Shown here: in pieces, positions 9,117-17,788 of the stretch
How positions within the stretch are numbered: position 1 is the first letter of the stretch
Layout: the number at the start of each line of letters is the position of its first letter
DNA from: SAT2750 sp964476375
GTDB lineage: Bacteria; Planctomycetota; Planctomycetia; Pirellulales; Pirellulaceae
Direction of reading: 5' to 3'
Assembly: GCA_964476375.1 (NCBI GenBank)
Contig: CAYYZW010000300.1
Coordinates: 1-64,000 of the forward strand
DNA length: 64,000 nt
Made by a program: the position numbers and the translations under genes
Notes under the pieces: model-generated
The model's input: only the letters and a program-made list of their open reading frames with translations
Database searches by the model: none
Told to the model about the DNA's origin: nothing

Positions 9117-11423
9117 CTACCTTAATCTGCGACGACGGGAACGTTGTTTCTTGGCAGGGGTATTCCGGCGTTCCTTGGAGGAGCGTTTGGGGGTATCGGG
9201 GGTTGTGCGTAGCTGGTCAAGTGACTCGAGCTTGGGCAACATCTTTCGTTCGGTAACACCCCAGAATCCGGAGATAATGAAGTAGAGGCAGAGTCCACTG
9301 GCAATCTTGAAGAACATCACGCCCATGAAGATCATCATGAACTTCATCATCTTCTGTTGCATCTTTTGCTGATCATTCTGGGCCGGAGGCATGAACATCT
9401 TTTGCTGGATAATGATCATCGCGATCGCCGCCAGGGGAAGGATATTCAGGTAAGGACCCAGCAGGGATCCACGGGAAGTGCCCCAGAAAAGCCCTTCCCA
9501 CTGCACCATCATGTCAGGGCCGGCGAGATTCGAACACCAGGAGATCCCCGGGATCAGGGGTGCCTGGCGCAGGCTGATGTCCACCATGATTGAACGATAA
9601 AGTCCCAGGAAGATTGGCAGTTGCAGGAACATTGGCAGGCAGCCACCAAGTGGGTTGTGGTTGTATTTTCGGAACAGGTCCTGCTGGGCGGCCATTTTCT
9701 TCTTGGCATCATCCTTGTACTTTTCCTGCAACTTCTTTATTTCCGGCGACATCAGCTGCATGACCTGGGCATTGCGGGCCGACTTGCGACTGATTGGAAA
9801 CATGCAGCCGCGGACGAGTATTGTCAGAAGGATAATTGCGACCCCAAAATTCTGAGTGATGGCATAGAAGAAATGCAGGACGCTGGACAGGGGCCGCGCC
9901 ACGAAGCCGAACCAGCCATAGTAAATGGCCTCCTGCATGCCGTAGGCCTCGAGTGTTTCTTTTTCCTTGGGGCCTATGAAGAGTATGAACTTGTCCGTGT
10001 GGGACTCGGTGGTGGGGATCTCGTAATGTGGACTGACGAGGAAAAAGGAGACATTTGCAGCACGGGTATTTTTTCCGACCTGGTCAAGTGGTTCGGCCAT
10101 CATTGTGTAAGCACGCTGGGGGACAAAAGAATCCTCCTCGTCGGAACCGGACGCCGGGATCAGTCCGGCAGCGAAGAACTGGGTGTCGACGGCCACGTAT
10201 TTTAGATCGCCCCTTTCCCCCTGGCGGTTGGAGAGGATCGACTCTTGTGGCAGATCTGGCGTCTTGGTGGCATGCTTGACAATGTTCGAACAGGTTCGCA
10301 GGTTATGCCGGTCATCGATCTTCCAGATCACATCCCGCATGCCAGCTCCACCCCAGCCGGGTTGCACCTTGTTGGCATACCACCATCCTTCCAGGGGAAG
10401 GTCATTCGGACCATCCAGCCGGTAGGCGATCTGCTGGGTGGTTGTGGCCCGGTTGATCAATTCGATCTCCAGGTCCACCTGGAAACCAGCGTGGGGTGAC
10501 TGCTCACTTTGCCGTCGCAGGCGGTAACGCTTGATGATCGAAAAACCGCCGTCCAGTCCCGCCTTGATGGCTGCGTCGTCGTCCAGGTCGAATTGAAATT
10601 CCACCTCCTCGAGGGATCCTTCCGGTTGACGGACTTTCCAGTCGGCTGTTCGTAGCGAGGGCAGGGAACCAATTTCCACCTCGTTGGTTTTTGCCTCGCG
10701 GTCTCCCAGTCGGAAAAGCGAGAGCAAGCAGGACTTGTCCGAGGGGCGACCCAGGTCCTGGTCATCGGGGTCCGGGTCGATGATTTCCAGAGGCCTGTCT
10801 GCCAGCTGGGCTGTCAGTTCCAGCTGCCGTGCCTCGTCACCTTCGCCACGCGTCACTGAAAGCGTGACGGACTGTCCAGCGATCGTGTGGAGAGAAAGGT
10901 AGTTTTCCAGTTCATCAGGCTGCCGGATCTGCTGGGAGTCGATGCCTGTCAGCAGGTCCCCGGCCCGCATGCCCGTGTGCTTGTCCTCTCCTCCCGTTGC
11001 CCTCGCTGCCGGCGAGTAATCGGCCACCACAGTCACCCGACATCCCCCGTCCTCCGGAACAAGCCCGAGGTATCCCAGGTAGCCATATTTCTGTTCCAGT
11101 ACACCATACTTCCAGCTCTTCCCCGCCCGAACAACCAGCTCGGCACGTTCAATCGACGCTCCAAGGCTGTTGAAATAGACCACCAGTTGGAAACCGCTTT
11201 CCGGGTCCTGCGATCCAAGCACGATTCGCTTGGAGGGGTAGACATCCGGCTGCTTGACAATGGTGGGAGGCTCGGCGGGGAGATTGTCGTCCGGTGTGTC
11301 TTCTGGCTCGGCCGGTTTCTGGTTTTCAACTGCTGGTGGTGGGGGGGGAGTCGCCACCAGCTGATAAAAAAACAGCACCAGACATGAGCAGGTAATGAAC
11401 AGGAGCAGGCGGCGAAAATCCAC
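9117..11423 (-). CDS. yidC: Membrane protein insertase YidC with an internal PDZ-like domain
   Basis: A 768-residue YidC/Oxa1-family insertase that places proteins in the inner membrane. The GTG start at 11423 has GAGGG upstream at good spacing. An N-terminal membrane anchor (about 5-24) is followed by a proline-rich linker and the periplasmic beta-sandwich. The core insertase domain is typical: YYGWFGFVARPLS, NFGVAIILLTILVRG with the conserved positively charged Arg, then further membrane segments and a basic tail (KKQRSRRRRLR) that may contact ribosomes. Unusually, residues about 117-215 read as a PDZ-like insertion in the periplasmic domain (GMRAGDLLTGIDSQQI, ELENYLSLH, VTLSVTRG). The protein is far longer than the roughly 550 residues of E. 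coli YidC. Confidence 0.95.
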   Translation of the reverse strand: MDFRRLLLFITCSCLVLFFYQLVATPPPPPAVENQKPAEPEDTPDDNLPAEPPTIVKQPDVYPSKRIVLGSQDPESGFQLVVYFNSLGASIERAELVVRAGKSWKYGVLEQKYGYLGYLGLVPEDGGCRVTVVADYSPAARATGGEDKHTGMRAGDLLTGIDSQQIRQPDELENYLSLHTIAGQSVTLSVTRGEGDEARQLELTAQLADRPLEIIDPDPDDQDLGRPSDKSCLLSLFRLGDREAKTNEVEIGSLPSLRTADWKVRQPEGSLEEVEFQFDLDDDAAIKAGLDGGFSIIKRYRLRRQSEQSPHAGFQVDLEIELINRATTTQQIAYRLDGPNDLPLEGWWYANKVQPGWGGAGMRDVIWKIDDRHNLRTCSNIVKHATKTPDLPQESILSNRQGERGDLKYVAVDTQFFAAGLIPASGSDEEDSFVPQRAYTMMAEPLDQVGKNTRAANVSFFLVSPHYEIPTTESHTDKFILFIGPKEKETLEAYGMQEAIYYGWFGFVARPLSSVLHFFYAITQNFGVAIILLTILVRGCMFPISRKSARNAQVMQLMSPEIKKLQEKYKDDAKKKMAAQQDLFRKYNHNPLGGCLPMFLQLPIFLGLYRSIMVDISLRQAPLIPGISWCSNLAGPDMMVQWEGLFWGTSRGSLLGPYLNILPLAAIAMIIIQQKMFMPPAQNDQQKMQQKMMKFMMIFMGVMFFKIASGLCLYFIISGFWGVTERKMLPKLESLDQLRTTPDTPKRSSKERRNTPAKKQRSRRRRLR

Positions 11424-11534
11424 GTGATCGAATCCCTCTTGATATACAGCCGCCGCAGTCGTTCATGCCGGGAAGCCTGGTTGAAGAACACCCGCGTTCT
11501 TTCCGGGCTGCTTTCAACCCATGTATTCTGATTA

Positions 11535-11558
11535 CCCCGCTTGATTAAGCAAGCGGGG
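11535..11558 (-). terminator. Hairpin, possible terminator of the phosphodiesterase pair
   Basis: A perfect 9-bp stem (11535-11543 with 11550-11558) and a 6-base loop. It lies between the stop of the upstream minus-strand gene (11612) and the yidC start (11423). A second 6-bp hairpin follows at 11561-11577. Neither has a good T-run on the minus strand, so function as an intrinsic terminator is uncertain. Confidence 0.4.
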
Positions 11559-11611
11559 GCAGTTCCTCCGGGGAACTTTCTCTTTTCTTGAGAAAAAGGG
11601 TTTTCCTGTAC

Positions 11612-12361
11612 TCAGCGTCCCTCCTGCAAGCGGTCACCGAGGAAATTATCGAGGGGATCAATGGCATAGATCTTCTCTGCAGTGACCTCGCGTGGGTAGG
11701 GAATGCGACGGAATTCCAGTTGCCCACCGTCGGCCACAACGTAACAGGCATCGGGGATCAGGTCGCGGGGCTGGCCCACGCTGCCGACGTTGACCATCAC
11801 TTTTTGCTCTGTCAGCTGGTACCGCATGTCAAGTTCCGCCGGGGTGTGAAATTGGCCGTCGTCGGTGAAAACCCCGGGGACATGGGTGTGCCCCTGGAAG
11901 CAATACTGGGGAACCAGGCTAAAAATCCGCTGGATTTTTTGTTGATTGTAAATGTCCTCGGGGAAGACGTATTCGTTAAGCGGGTTGCGTGGCGAACCAT
12001 GGACAAAAAGCACATTGTCCTTCTGCAATGTTCGCGGTAAAGTGGCCAGGAATTGCCACCGTTCGTGCTGCTTCTCGGCATTTCCTTTGACCGTCTCCAG
12101 TTGCTGTCGCGTCCAAAAGATGGCCTGTTCAGCACCACTGCTAAATCCCTCCGGATCAAACAGGGCTCCCTGGTCATGATTGCCGAGAATACAGGCGTCA
12201 AATTGCATCGCCTGGTCAATACACTCCAGCGGGTTGGGGCCGTATCCGATGATATCTCCGAGACAGATTATTTCTGACACATGCTGTTCGGCGATGTCGG
12301 CAAGCACCGCTTCAAGGGCTTCCAGGTTGCCGTGAATGTCGCTCAGAATGGCCCTTTTCAC
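11612..12361 (-). CDS. Calcineurin-like metallophosphoesterase (copy B)
   Basis: A 249-residue binuclear metallophosphoesterase. Motifs are complete: SDIHGN (7-12), GDIIGYGPNP, GNHDQ, VHGSPR and GHTHVPG. These supply the Asp, His and Asn metal ligands of the YfcE/YvnB-type phosphodiesterase superfamily. The GTG start at 12361 has AGAGG upstream. It directly follows a close paralogue (12381-13139) with 19 bases between, so the pair is a tandem duplication and probably one transcript. The substrate is unknown; cyclic nucleotides or phosphoproteins are possible from the family. Confidence 0.85.
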   Translation of the reverse strand: MKRAILSDIHGNLEALEAVLADIAEQHVSEIICLGDIIGYGPNPLECIDQAMQFDACILGNHDQGALFDPEGFSSGAEQAIFWTRQQLETVKGNAEKQHERWQFLATLPRTLQKDNVLFVHGSPRNPLNEYVFPEDIYNQQKIQRIFSLVPQYCFQGHTHVPGVFTDDGQFHTPAELDMRYQLTEQKVMVNVGSVGQPRDLIPDACYVVADGGQLEFRRIPYPREVTAEKIYAIDPLDNFLGDRLQEGR

Positions 12362-12380
12362 GTCACAGACCTCTTGTGCC

Positions 12381-13139
12381 TTAACGGCCCGTCAGCAGGC
12401 GGTTACCGAGCATGTCATCCAGTTCGGGAATCTTGAAAATTTTCTCTGCCGTTTGCTGGCAGGGATATTCCACTCGACGATAGGTCAGCAGGTTTTCCAT
12501 GTCGTCCAGGATCACGTAGCAGCTGCGAGGATCCTCGTCCCGAGGCTGGCCTACCGACCCCACGTTTACCATGATCTTGGACTGTCCCAGCCTGTACTGG
12601 TAATCACACTCCTCGGGACTGATGAAGTCACGGTCTTCGGTGAATACTCCCGGAATATGGGTGTGCCCCTGGAAACAATACTGGTCAACACGTTCAAACA
12701 GCGAGACCAGCTTGGTATGGTTGTAGACGTCCTCTGGGAAAACATACTCGTTGGTGGGTTCCCTTGGACTGCCATGGACAAACAGGTAATCACTTTCCTG
12801 TTGATGAGTCGGTAATTCCCCGATGAAATCCCAGCGGCGAGCCCCCTGTTCACTCAGAGCGATTTCCTTTTCCAGCCGGTCACGAGTCCAGTAAACCGCA
12901 CCCAGTGCAACCGGGTTAAACCCGTCGGGATCGATCATGGCGGCCTGATCGTGGTTTCCGAGGATCGTCAGAGAGCAGTTTTCAATCACCAGATCCAGGC
13001 ACTCACAAGGATTTGGACCATAGCCGATGATGTCCCCGAGGCAGTAAATCTGGTCCACACGCTGAGCACGAATGTCCTCGAGAACCGCTTGAAGGCCCTC
13101 CAGGTTTGCGTGAATATCGCTGATCAGGGCGCGCCGCAC
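12381..13139 (-). CDS. Calcineurin-like metallophosphoesterase (copy A)
   Basis: A 252-residue paralogue of the following gene, sharing long stretches (ISDIHANLEGLQAVLEDI, GYGPNPCECLD, FVHGSPREPTNEYVFPEDVYN). All metal-ligand motifs are present: SDIHAN, GDIIGYG, GNHDQ, VHGSP and GHTHIPG. The GTG start at 13139 has AGGAA nine bases upstream. It is first in a two-gene minus-strand unit and diverges from tsaB. The substrate cannot be told from sequence. Confidence 0.85.
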   Translation of the reverse strand: MRRALISDIHANLEGLQAVLEDIRAQRVDQIYCLGDIIGYGPNPCECLDLVIENCSLTILGNHDQAAMIDPDGFNPVALGAVYWTRDRLEKEIALSEQGARRWDFIGELPTHQQESDYLFVHGSPREPTNEYVFPEDVYNHTKLVSLFERVDQYCFQGHTHIPGVFTEDRDFISPEECDYQYRLGQSKIMVNVGSVGQPRDEDPRSCYVILDDMENLLTYRRVEYPCQQTAEKIFKIPELDDMLGNRLLTGR

Positions 13140-13334
13140 GGTGGTCGTTCCTGGCTGGAAAATGACAAGGTTGTGGCAGGGTGCAACCTTCTATCTCGCA
13201 TAAGTCGTAACAGGAAAGTCTAGATAGGGTTCTGTGGTGGGTCAAGCGACTGTGCTTGCTTGGAATCAGTGCGTGTGGCAAGTTATCCGCAACAGACGGT
13301 TGTTTCCAAGACCTGCTTGCAGAGGGTGGATACG

Positions 13335-14036
13335 GTGTTGAAGATTCTTTCTATCGAAACATCCCGGCGGCAGGGATCTGTTGCCGCCTGTCTGGGAGAT
13401 CGATTGCTTAGGGAACAACAGCTTGATCCGCTGCAACGTACTGCCCGATCGCTGGCACCTGCAATCAAGCGTCTGCTGTCTGATGTCGGCTGGAGCATCA
13501 TGGATGTGGCCCTGGTGGCAGTGACGCAGGGCCCGGGATCCTTTACCGGTTTGCGGATTGGCGTGACGACAGCCAAGACACTTGGTTATGCAACGGGTGC
13601 AGGGGTGATGGGACTCAATACACTCGAAGTGATGGCGGCTCAACTTCTCCTGGGAACCTCCAGCAGTCACCCTGCAGATCCCCACGACGTCATAATGAAC
13701 GCCCATCGGAACCAGCTTTTCACCGCCCGCTACCGTCGCCAGGAACGGAGACTGCTGCGAGAACTTCCAACACGTATCGTGGACCGGGAGACGTGGTTGC
13801 AGGATCATCCCCTGCTGATCGCTGGGGCCCTGGAACAAGCCGAGAGCCTTCCCACCGCAGCCATGGTGGGCCAGCTGGCAGCCTGGCGATCGGCAGACCC
13901 GGGGCAATGGCCCGAGGAGGATATGACCTGGGCAGAGGCTGGAGATACTCACCAGCTGATGGCCATGGTGCCGCGTTATTATCGCCCAAGCGCCGCGGAA
14001 GAAAAACGCGATGGAAACTCACCAGCGAGCTCATGA
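13335..14036 (+). CDS. tsaB: tRNA threonylcarbamoyladenosine biosynthesis protein TsaB
   Basis: TsaB partners TsaD and TsaE in forming the t6A37 modification of ANN-decoding tRNAs. The family start ILSIETSRRQGSVA follows a GTG at 13335 with AGAGGG about 8 bases upstream. The frame stays open 25 codons further upstream (to 13260), but the family alignment and the ribosome site favour the GTG. The core ASKHA-fold motif VTQGPGSFTGLRIGVTTAK is intact. The product is 233 residues, normal for the family. Its last 6 bases overlap the end of hemL on the other strand. Confidence 0.92.
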   Translation: MLKILSIETSRRQGSVAACLGDRLLREQQLDPLQRTARSLAPAIKRLLSDVGWSIMDVALVAVTQGPGSFTGLRIGVTTAKTLGYATGAGVMGLNTLEVMAAQLLLGTSSSHPADPHDVIMNAHRNQLFTARYRRQERRLLRELPTRIVDRETWLQDHPLLIAGALEQAESLPTAAMVGQLAAWRSADPGQWPEEDMTWAEAGDTHQLMAMVPRYYRPSAAEEKRDGNSPASS

Positions 14037-15317
14037 AAGAGTGCCCAGGACCTCACCAGCGGCTTCGATGGTCTGTTGAATGTCCTCTGCAGTATGTGCC
14101 GTCGAGACAAAAAGTGCTTCATACTGGCTGCAGGGCATGTAAACGCCGCGATCCATCATGCCCCAGAAATATCGAGAAAAGCGTTCGGTGTCGCAGCTGC
14201 TCGCCTGCTGCCAGCCTTCCACCGGATGCTCGTTGAAGAAGAGCGTCATCATGCTACCGACGCGCTGGAGTTGATGGGGGATTCCGGCCGCGGATGCTGC
14301 TGCCGCCAGGCCTTCTGCCAGCTGTTGTCCTGTCGATTCCAGCTGGGGATAGGGATTCTCATCGCGCAGTGTCCGGAGCGTGGCACTGCCCGCGGCTGTG
14401 GCAATGGGGTTACCACTGAGGGTGCCGGCCTGGAACACCTGGCCGACAGGCAGGACATGGTCCATGATCTCTGCTCGTCCTCCATAGGCTCCGATCGGCA
14501 GTCCGCCGCCGACGATCTTGCCAAGTGTTGTCAGATCCGCATCGATTTCCATCCGTGCCTGGGCTCCACCATAGGCGACCCGGAAACCGGTCATCACCTC
14601 GTCCAGGATCAGCAGGGATCCGGCGTCATGAGTCAGCCGCCGGGCTGTCGCCAGGAAATCGCTGCTGGCAGGCACGCAACCCATGTTCCCGACAACGGGC
14701 TCCATGATCACGCCGGCGATTTGACTGCCATGCGCCGTGAAGGCATCTTCCAGGGCCTGGCAGTCATTGAACTCGAGTACCAGGGTGTCCTGGCTGGTTC
14801 CTGGTGTGACTCCCGGAGAATTGGGAACCGAGAGCGTGGCGGCGCTGCTTCCGGCAGCAACCAGCAGGCTGTCAACATGGCCATGATAATTGCCGGAAAA
14901 TTTGACGACCACGTCCCGGCCAGTGTATCCACGTGCCAGTCGCACGGCGCTCATCGTGGCCTCGGTTCCAGAGTTTACCAGCCGGACTTTGTCAACCGAG
15001 GGGACTGCTTCGATAATCAATTCAGCAAGCTCGTTTTCTCCCGGCGTGGGGGCCCCGAAACTGGTTCCCCGTGCAAGAGCCAATTCGAGTGCTTCCACGA
15101 CGGCAGGATGCCGATGGCCCAGGATCATCGGACCCCAGGACCCGATGTAGTCGATGTACCGGTTGCCATCCACGTCGTAGAGAGAGGATCCTTCAGCGCG
15201 TTCGAAAATGATCGGTGTTCCACCCACCGCGCCAAAAGCTCGAGCAGGACTGTTCACCCCCCCCGGCATGAGTTGCTCGGCACGGGCAAAGAGAGACTCG
15301 CTTTGCGATCGATCCAT
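14031..15317 (-). CDS. hemL: Glutamate-1-semialdehyde 2,1-aminomutase
   Basis: A PLP enzyme converting glutamate-1-semialdehyde to 5-aminolevulinate in the C5 route to tetrapyrroles. The family start MDRSQSESLFARAEQLMPGG sits at the ATG 15317; the frame continues 22 codons upstream without support. It shows PGGVNSPARAF, the GTEATMSAVRLARG segment and GKIVGGGLPIGAYGG with the PLP lysine, and SGNPIATAAG near the expected place. The length of 428 residues fits. It lies 31 bases after hemB on the same strand, so the two haem genes are probably co-transcribed. Confidence 0.97.
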   Translation of the reverse strand: MDRSQSESLFARAEQLMPGGVNSPARAFGAVGGTPIIFERAEGSSLYDVDGNRYIDYIGSWGPMILGHRHPAVVEALELALARGTSFGAPTPGENELAELIIEAVPSVDKVRLVNSGTEATMSAVRLARGYTGRDVVVKFSGNYHGHVDSLLVAAGSSAATLSVPNSPGVTPGTSQDTLVLEFNDCQALEDAFTAHGSQIAGVIMEPVVGNMGCVPASSDFLATARRLTHDAGSLLILDEVMTGFRVAYGGAQARMEIDADLTTLGKIVGGGLPIGAYGGRAEIMDHVLPVGQVFQAGTLSGNPIATAAGSATLRTLRDENPYPQLESTGQQLAEGLAAAASAAGIPHQLQRVGSMMTLFFNEHPVEGWQQASSCDTERFSRYFWGMMDRGVYMPCSQYEALFVSTAHTAEDIQQTIEAAGEVLGTLS

Positions 15318-15348
15318 GACAATTTGCCTTTGGCAGAAGGAACTCAAC

Positions 15349-16365
15349 TTATGATTGTTGTGCACGATACCAGCGGGCCACATCGAGCGCCCAGTAGGTA
15401 AGGATCATGTCGGCACCGGCCCGGTGTATTGCCAGCAGCGATTCATGGCAGACCGATTCCCCGTCGATCCATCCTTTTTCAGCTGCCGCCTGGACCATGC
15501 TGTATTCTCCGGAAACGTTGTAGGCCGCCATGGGCACACCCGGGAATTGCTGTTGTAAACGGCAGAGGATATCCAGGTAGGGAAGGGCCGGCTTGACCAT
15601 GATGATGTCCGCCCCCTCTGCCAGGTCCAGCTCGACTTCTCGCAGGGCCTGGTCGGCCGCGGCCGCGGGATCCATCTGGTAACTGCGGCGATCCCCAAAC
15701 TGGGGACTGCACTGGGCTGCCTCCCGGAAAGGGCCGTAAAAGGCGCTGGCATATTTTGCTGCGTAACTCATGATCGGAAGCTGGCTAAAGCCCTCCGCAT
15801 CCAATCGCTGCCGAATGGCACCTACCATTCCATCCATCATGCCGCTCGGGGCGAGCATGTCCGCACCCGCCTGGGCATGGCTTAAAGCCTGCTCGGCCAG
15901 CAGCGCCAGTGTGGCATCATTATCGACATCGGTAGAGCCACCAGCTTGTTCGTGTAAAAGACCGCAGTGGCCATGGTCGGTGTATTCACAAAAGCAGACG
16001 TCACTGATCACCAGAAGCTGGGGTACTTCTGCCTTCACTGCTCGCAAGGCCTGCTGGACAATACCCTGATCCGAGAGTGCATCACTGCCACGTGGATCCT
16101 TGTGTTCCGGTATACCGAAAAGGATGATGCCACCTAGGCCAAGCTGCTGACATTCCCTTGCCTGTTCAACCAGCATGTCAATCGAGAGTTGCTGCTGGCC
16201 GGGCATGGCGTCGATCGGCTGTTGAACTCCCTCTCCCGGACAGACGAAAAGGGGCAGGATCAGGTTTGCCGGATGCAATCGATTCCTGCACAGCAGCGAA
16301 CGGATCGCCGGATGAGACCGCAGGCGACGCATGCGTACGGTCGGGAAACGAGGATCACTGTTCAT
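15349..16365 (-). CDS. hemB: Delta-aminolevulinic acid dehydratase (porphobilinogen synthase)
   Basis: HemB condenses two 5-aminolevulinates to porphobilinogen. A zinc-type active site is visible: SDVCFCEYTDHGHCG supplies the three cysteines. The two Schiff-base lysines lie in MSYAAKYASAFYGPFR and MVKPALPYLD. The chosen ATG at 16365 (start MNSDPRFPTVRMRRLR) gives 338 residues; a TTG nine codons upstream (16392) is less likely. It is the first gene of a hemB-hemL unit, divergent from truB across about 214 bases. Confidence 0.97.
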   Translation of the reverse strand: MNSDPRFPTVRMRRLRSHPAIRSLLCRNRLHPANLILPLFVCPGEGVQQPIDAMPGQQQLSIDMLVEQARECQQLGLGGIILFGIPEHKDPRGSDALSDQGIVQQALRAVKAEVPQLLVISDVCFCEYTDHGHCGLLHEQAGGSTDVDNDATLALLAEQALSHAQAGADMLAPSGMMDGMVGAIRQRLDAEGFSQLPIMSYAAKYASAFYGPFREAAQCSPQFGDRRSYQMDPAAAADQALREVELDLAEGADIIMVKPALPYLDILCRLQQQFPGVPMAAYNVSGEYSMVQAAAEKGWIDGESVCHESLLAIHRAGADMILTYWALDVARWYRAQQS

Positions 16366-16579
16366 GGTGGTCTGCCAGGGAAAAATCGCCAATCTGAAAA
16401 GCAGGTTTCAAGGGGCGTTGTCGTGTATAAAACCTAGCACCTGAAGCGAGATCAAGACGATACGATGCTCCTTTTTGTGGTATTGTTCCATGATTCTCTG
16501 TCTCCGGCTCGATGTAAAGTGTCCAGGAGGTACGGTCGTTATGACCTGTCCTTTTGGGCCAGTTTCCCAGGTTGCGTAA

Positions 16580-17455
16580 ATGGATACCCTGTTTGGAGTT
16601 ATCAACCTGGATAAGCCAACGGGAATTACCTCCCGGGCAGCGATTAATCGCCTGCAACGGCAGGTGCGTCCGGCCAAACTGGGCCATGCAGGGACTTTGG
16701 ATCCACTTGCCAGCGGAGTACTTCTGCTGCTTGTCGGCAAGGCGACTCGCCTGATGCCCTATGTACAACGCCTGGAAAAGAAGTACCTGGCGACATTCCA
16801 GCTGGGAGTGGAAAGTGAGACCGAGGACATTGACGGGACGGTGACCACCGTGGAGGGGGCGCTGGAGCCGACACGGGAACAGGTACTGGCAGAACTGCCC
16901 CGCTGGACCGGCACGATCATGCAAAAACCTCCGTCCTTTTCTGCCCTGAAATACAAGGGGCAAAGGGCTTATCACCTGGCACGACAGGGGCAACTGGTGG
17001 ATTTGTCACCGCGGGAGGTGATGATCCACCAGATTGAACTGGACGACTACCAGTTCCCGTTTCTTCGCCTGCAGATTTGCTGTGGCTCCGGGACCTACAT
17101 TCGTAGCCTGGGCCGGGATATTGCCCAGGCCCTGGGCAGCAGCGCGGTGATGAGCAAGCTCGTGCGAACCTCGATTGGTGAATTTGCTGTGGAGACGGCA
17201 TGCACACTCGAGGATCTCCAGCAGCAGGGTGTTACGGAACACCTCTTGCCGGCCCGGAGGCTGGTCAATGACCTCCCTGCAGTGACCGTGGATTCAGAGC
17301 AGCGGGTGTTTCTGGCCAATGGCCGGGCGATCGACTTTCCCCAGGAGCAGACTGCGGAAGAGATCGTGCTTGTCGATGGCGAGGGAAAACTGCTTGGGAT
17401 TGCCGCGGCAGATGGCCCCGGCAAGATCCGGCCGGTCAAGTCGTTTGGATTGTAG
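16580..17455 (+). CDS. truB: tRNA pseudouridine(55) synthase TruB
   Basis: TruB makes pseudouridine 55 in the T-arm of tRNAs. The catalytic motif GHAGTLDPLASGVL gives Asp41. Other family motifs are INLDKPTGITS (8-18), KPPSFSALKYKGQRAYHLAR and CGSGTYIRSLGRDI. The product is 291 residues, with a short C-terminal PUA-like tail (AVTVDSEQRVFLANGRAID onward). The start matches the family. Confidence 0.97.
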   Translation: MDTLFGVINLDKPTGITSRAAINRLQRQVRPAKLGHAGTLDPLASGVLLLLVGKATRLMPYVQRLEKKYLATFQLGVESETEDIDGTVTTVEGALEPTREQVLAELPRWTGTIMQKPPSFSALKYKGQRAYHLARQGQLVDLSPREVMIHQIELDDYQFPFLRLQICCGSGTYIRSLGRDIAQALGSSAVMSKLVRTSIGEFAVETACTLEDLQQQGVTEHLLPARRLVNDLPAVTVDSEQRVFLANGRAIDFPQEQTAEEIVLVDGEGKLLGIAAADGPGKIRPVKSFGL

Positions 17456-17788
17456 TGGTCTTGCGGCTCCCAGGGACATGGAGTCTCCATTTCACGTGAT
17501 TCCGGGAGATTGAGACCAGGCCTGATCATGATGGACTGGTTGGAGCAGTCATGCATGTCATAACCGACAGGCCGGTTAATTGGTGCAGGCGTTGAATCAT
17601 GGATTCCTATAGGGGCGGGCGACGACAATGACCACAGGGCCGCTTTTTCCTGGTCTGCCACCAGGTGGTAAGATTGGGAATCTGGTTCCTGGAGAAATGG
17701 ATTGCCTTTTGGAGCATGGATGCGAGTGTTTCATGACAACCGGCCTTGATTCCAGGGTGGTTGCGCTGTCGGAAGAAACAGAGCATCA
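17456..17788. other. Intergenic region, 333 bp, no gene seen
   Basis: This lies between truB and ftsK on the same strand. I found no convincing open frame, terminator or strong promoter. A short minus-strand frame (17607-17789) has no recognisable feature. The ftsK promoter presumably lies here. Confidence 0.5.

Noticed and set aside
13160..13195. Inverted repeat AAGGTTG...CAACCTT between the phosphodiesterase and tsaB
   Set aside because: Short, no terminator T-run and no promoter context strong enough to call an operator.
14076..15401. 441-codon plus-strand frame antisense to hemL
   Set aside because: Shadow of a GC-rich real gene; hemL motifs are complete on the other strand.
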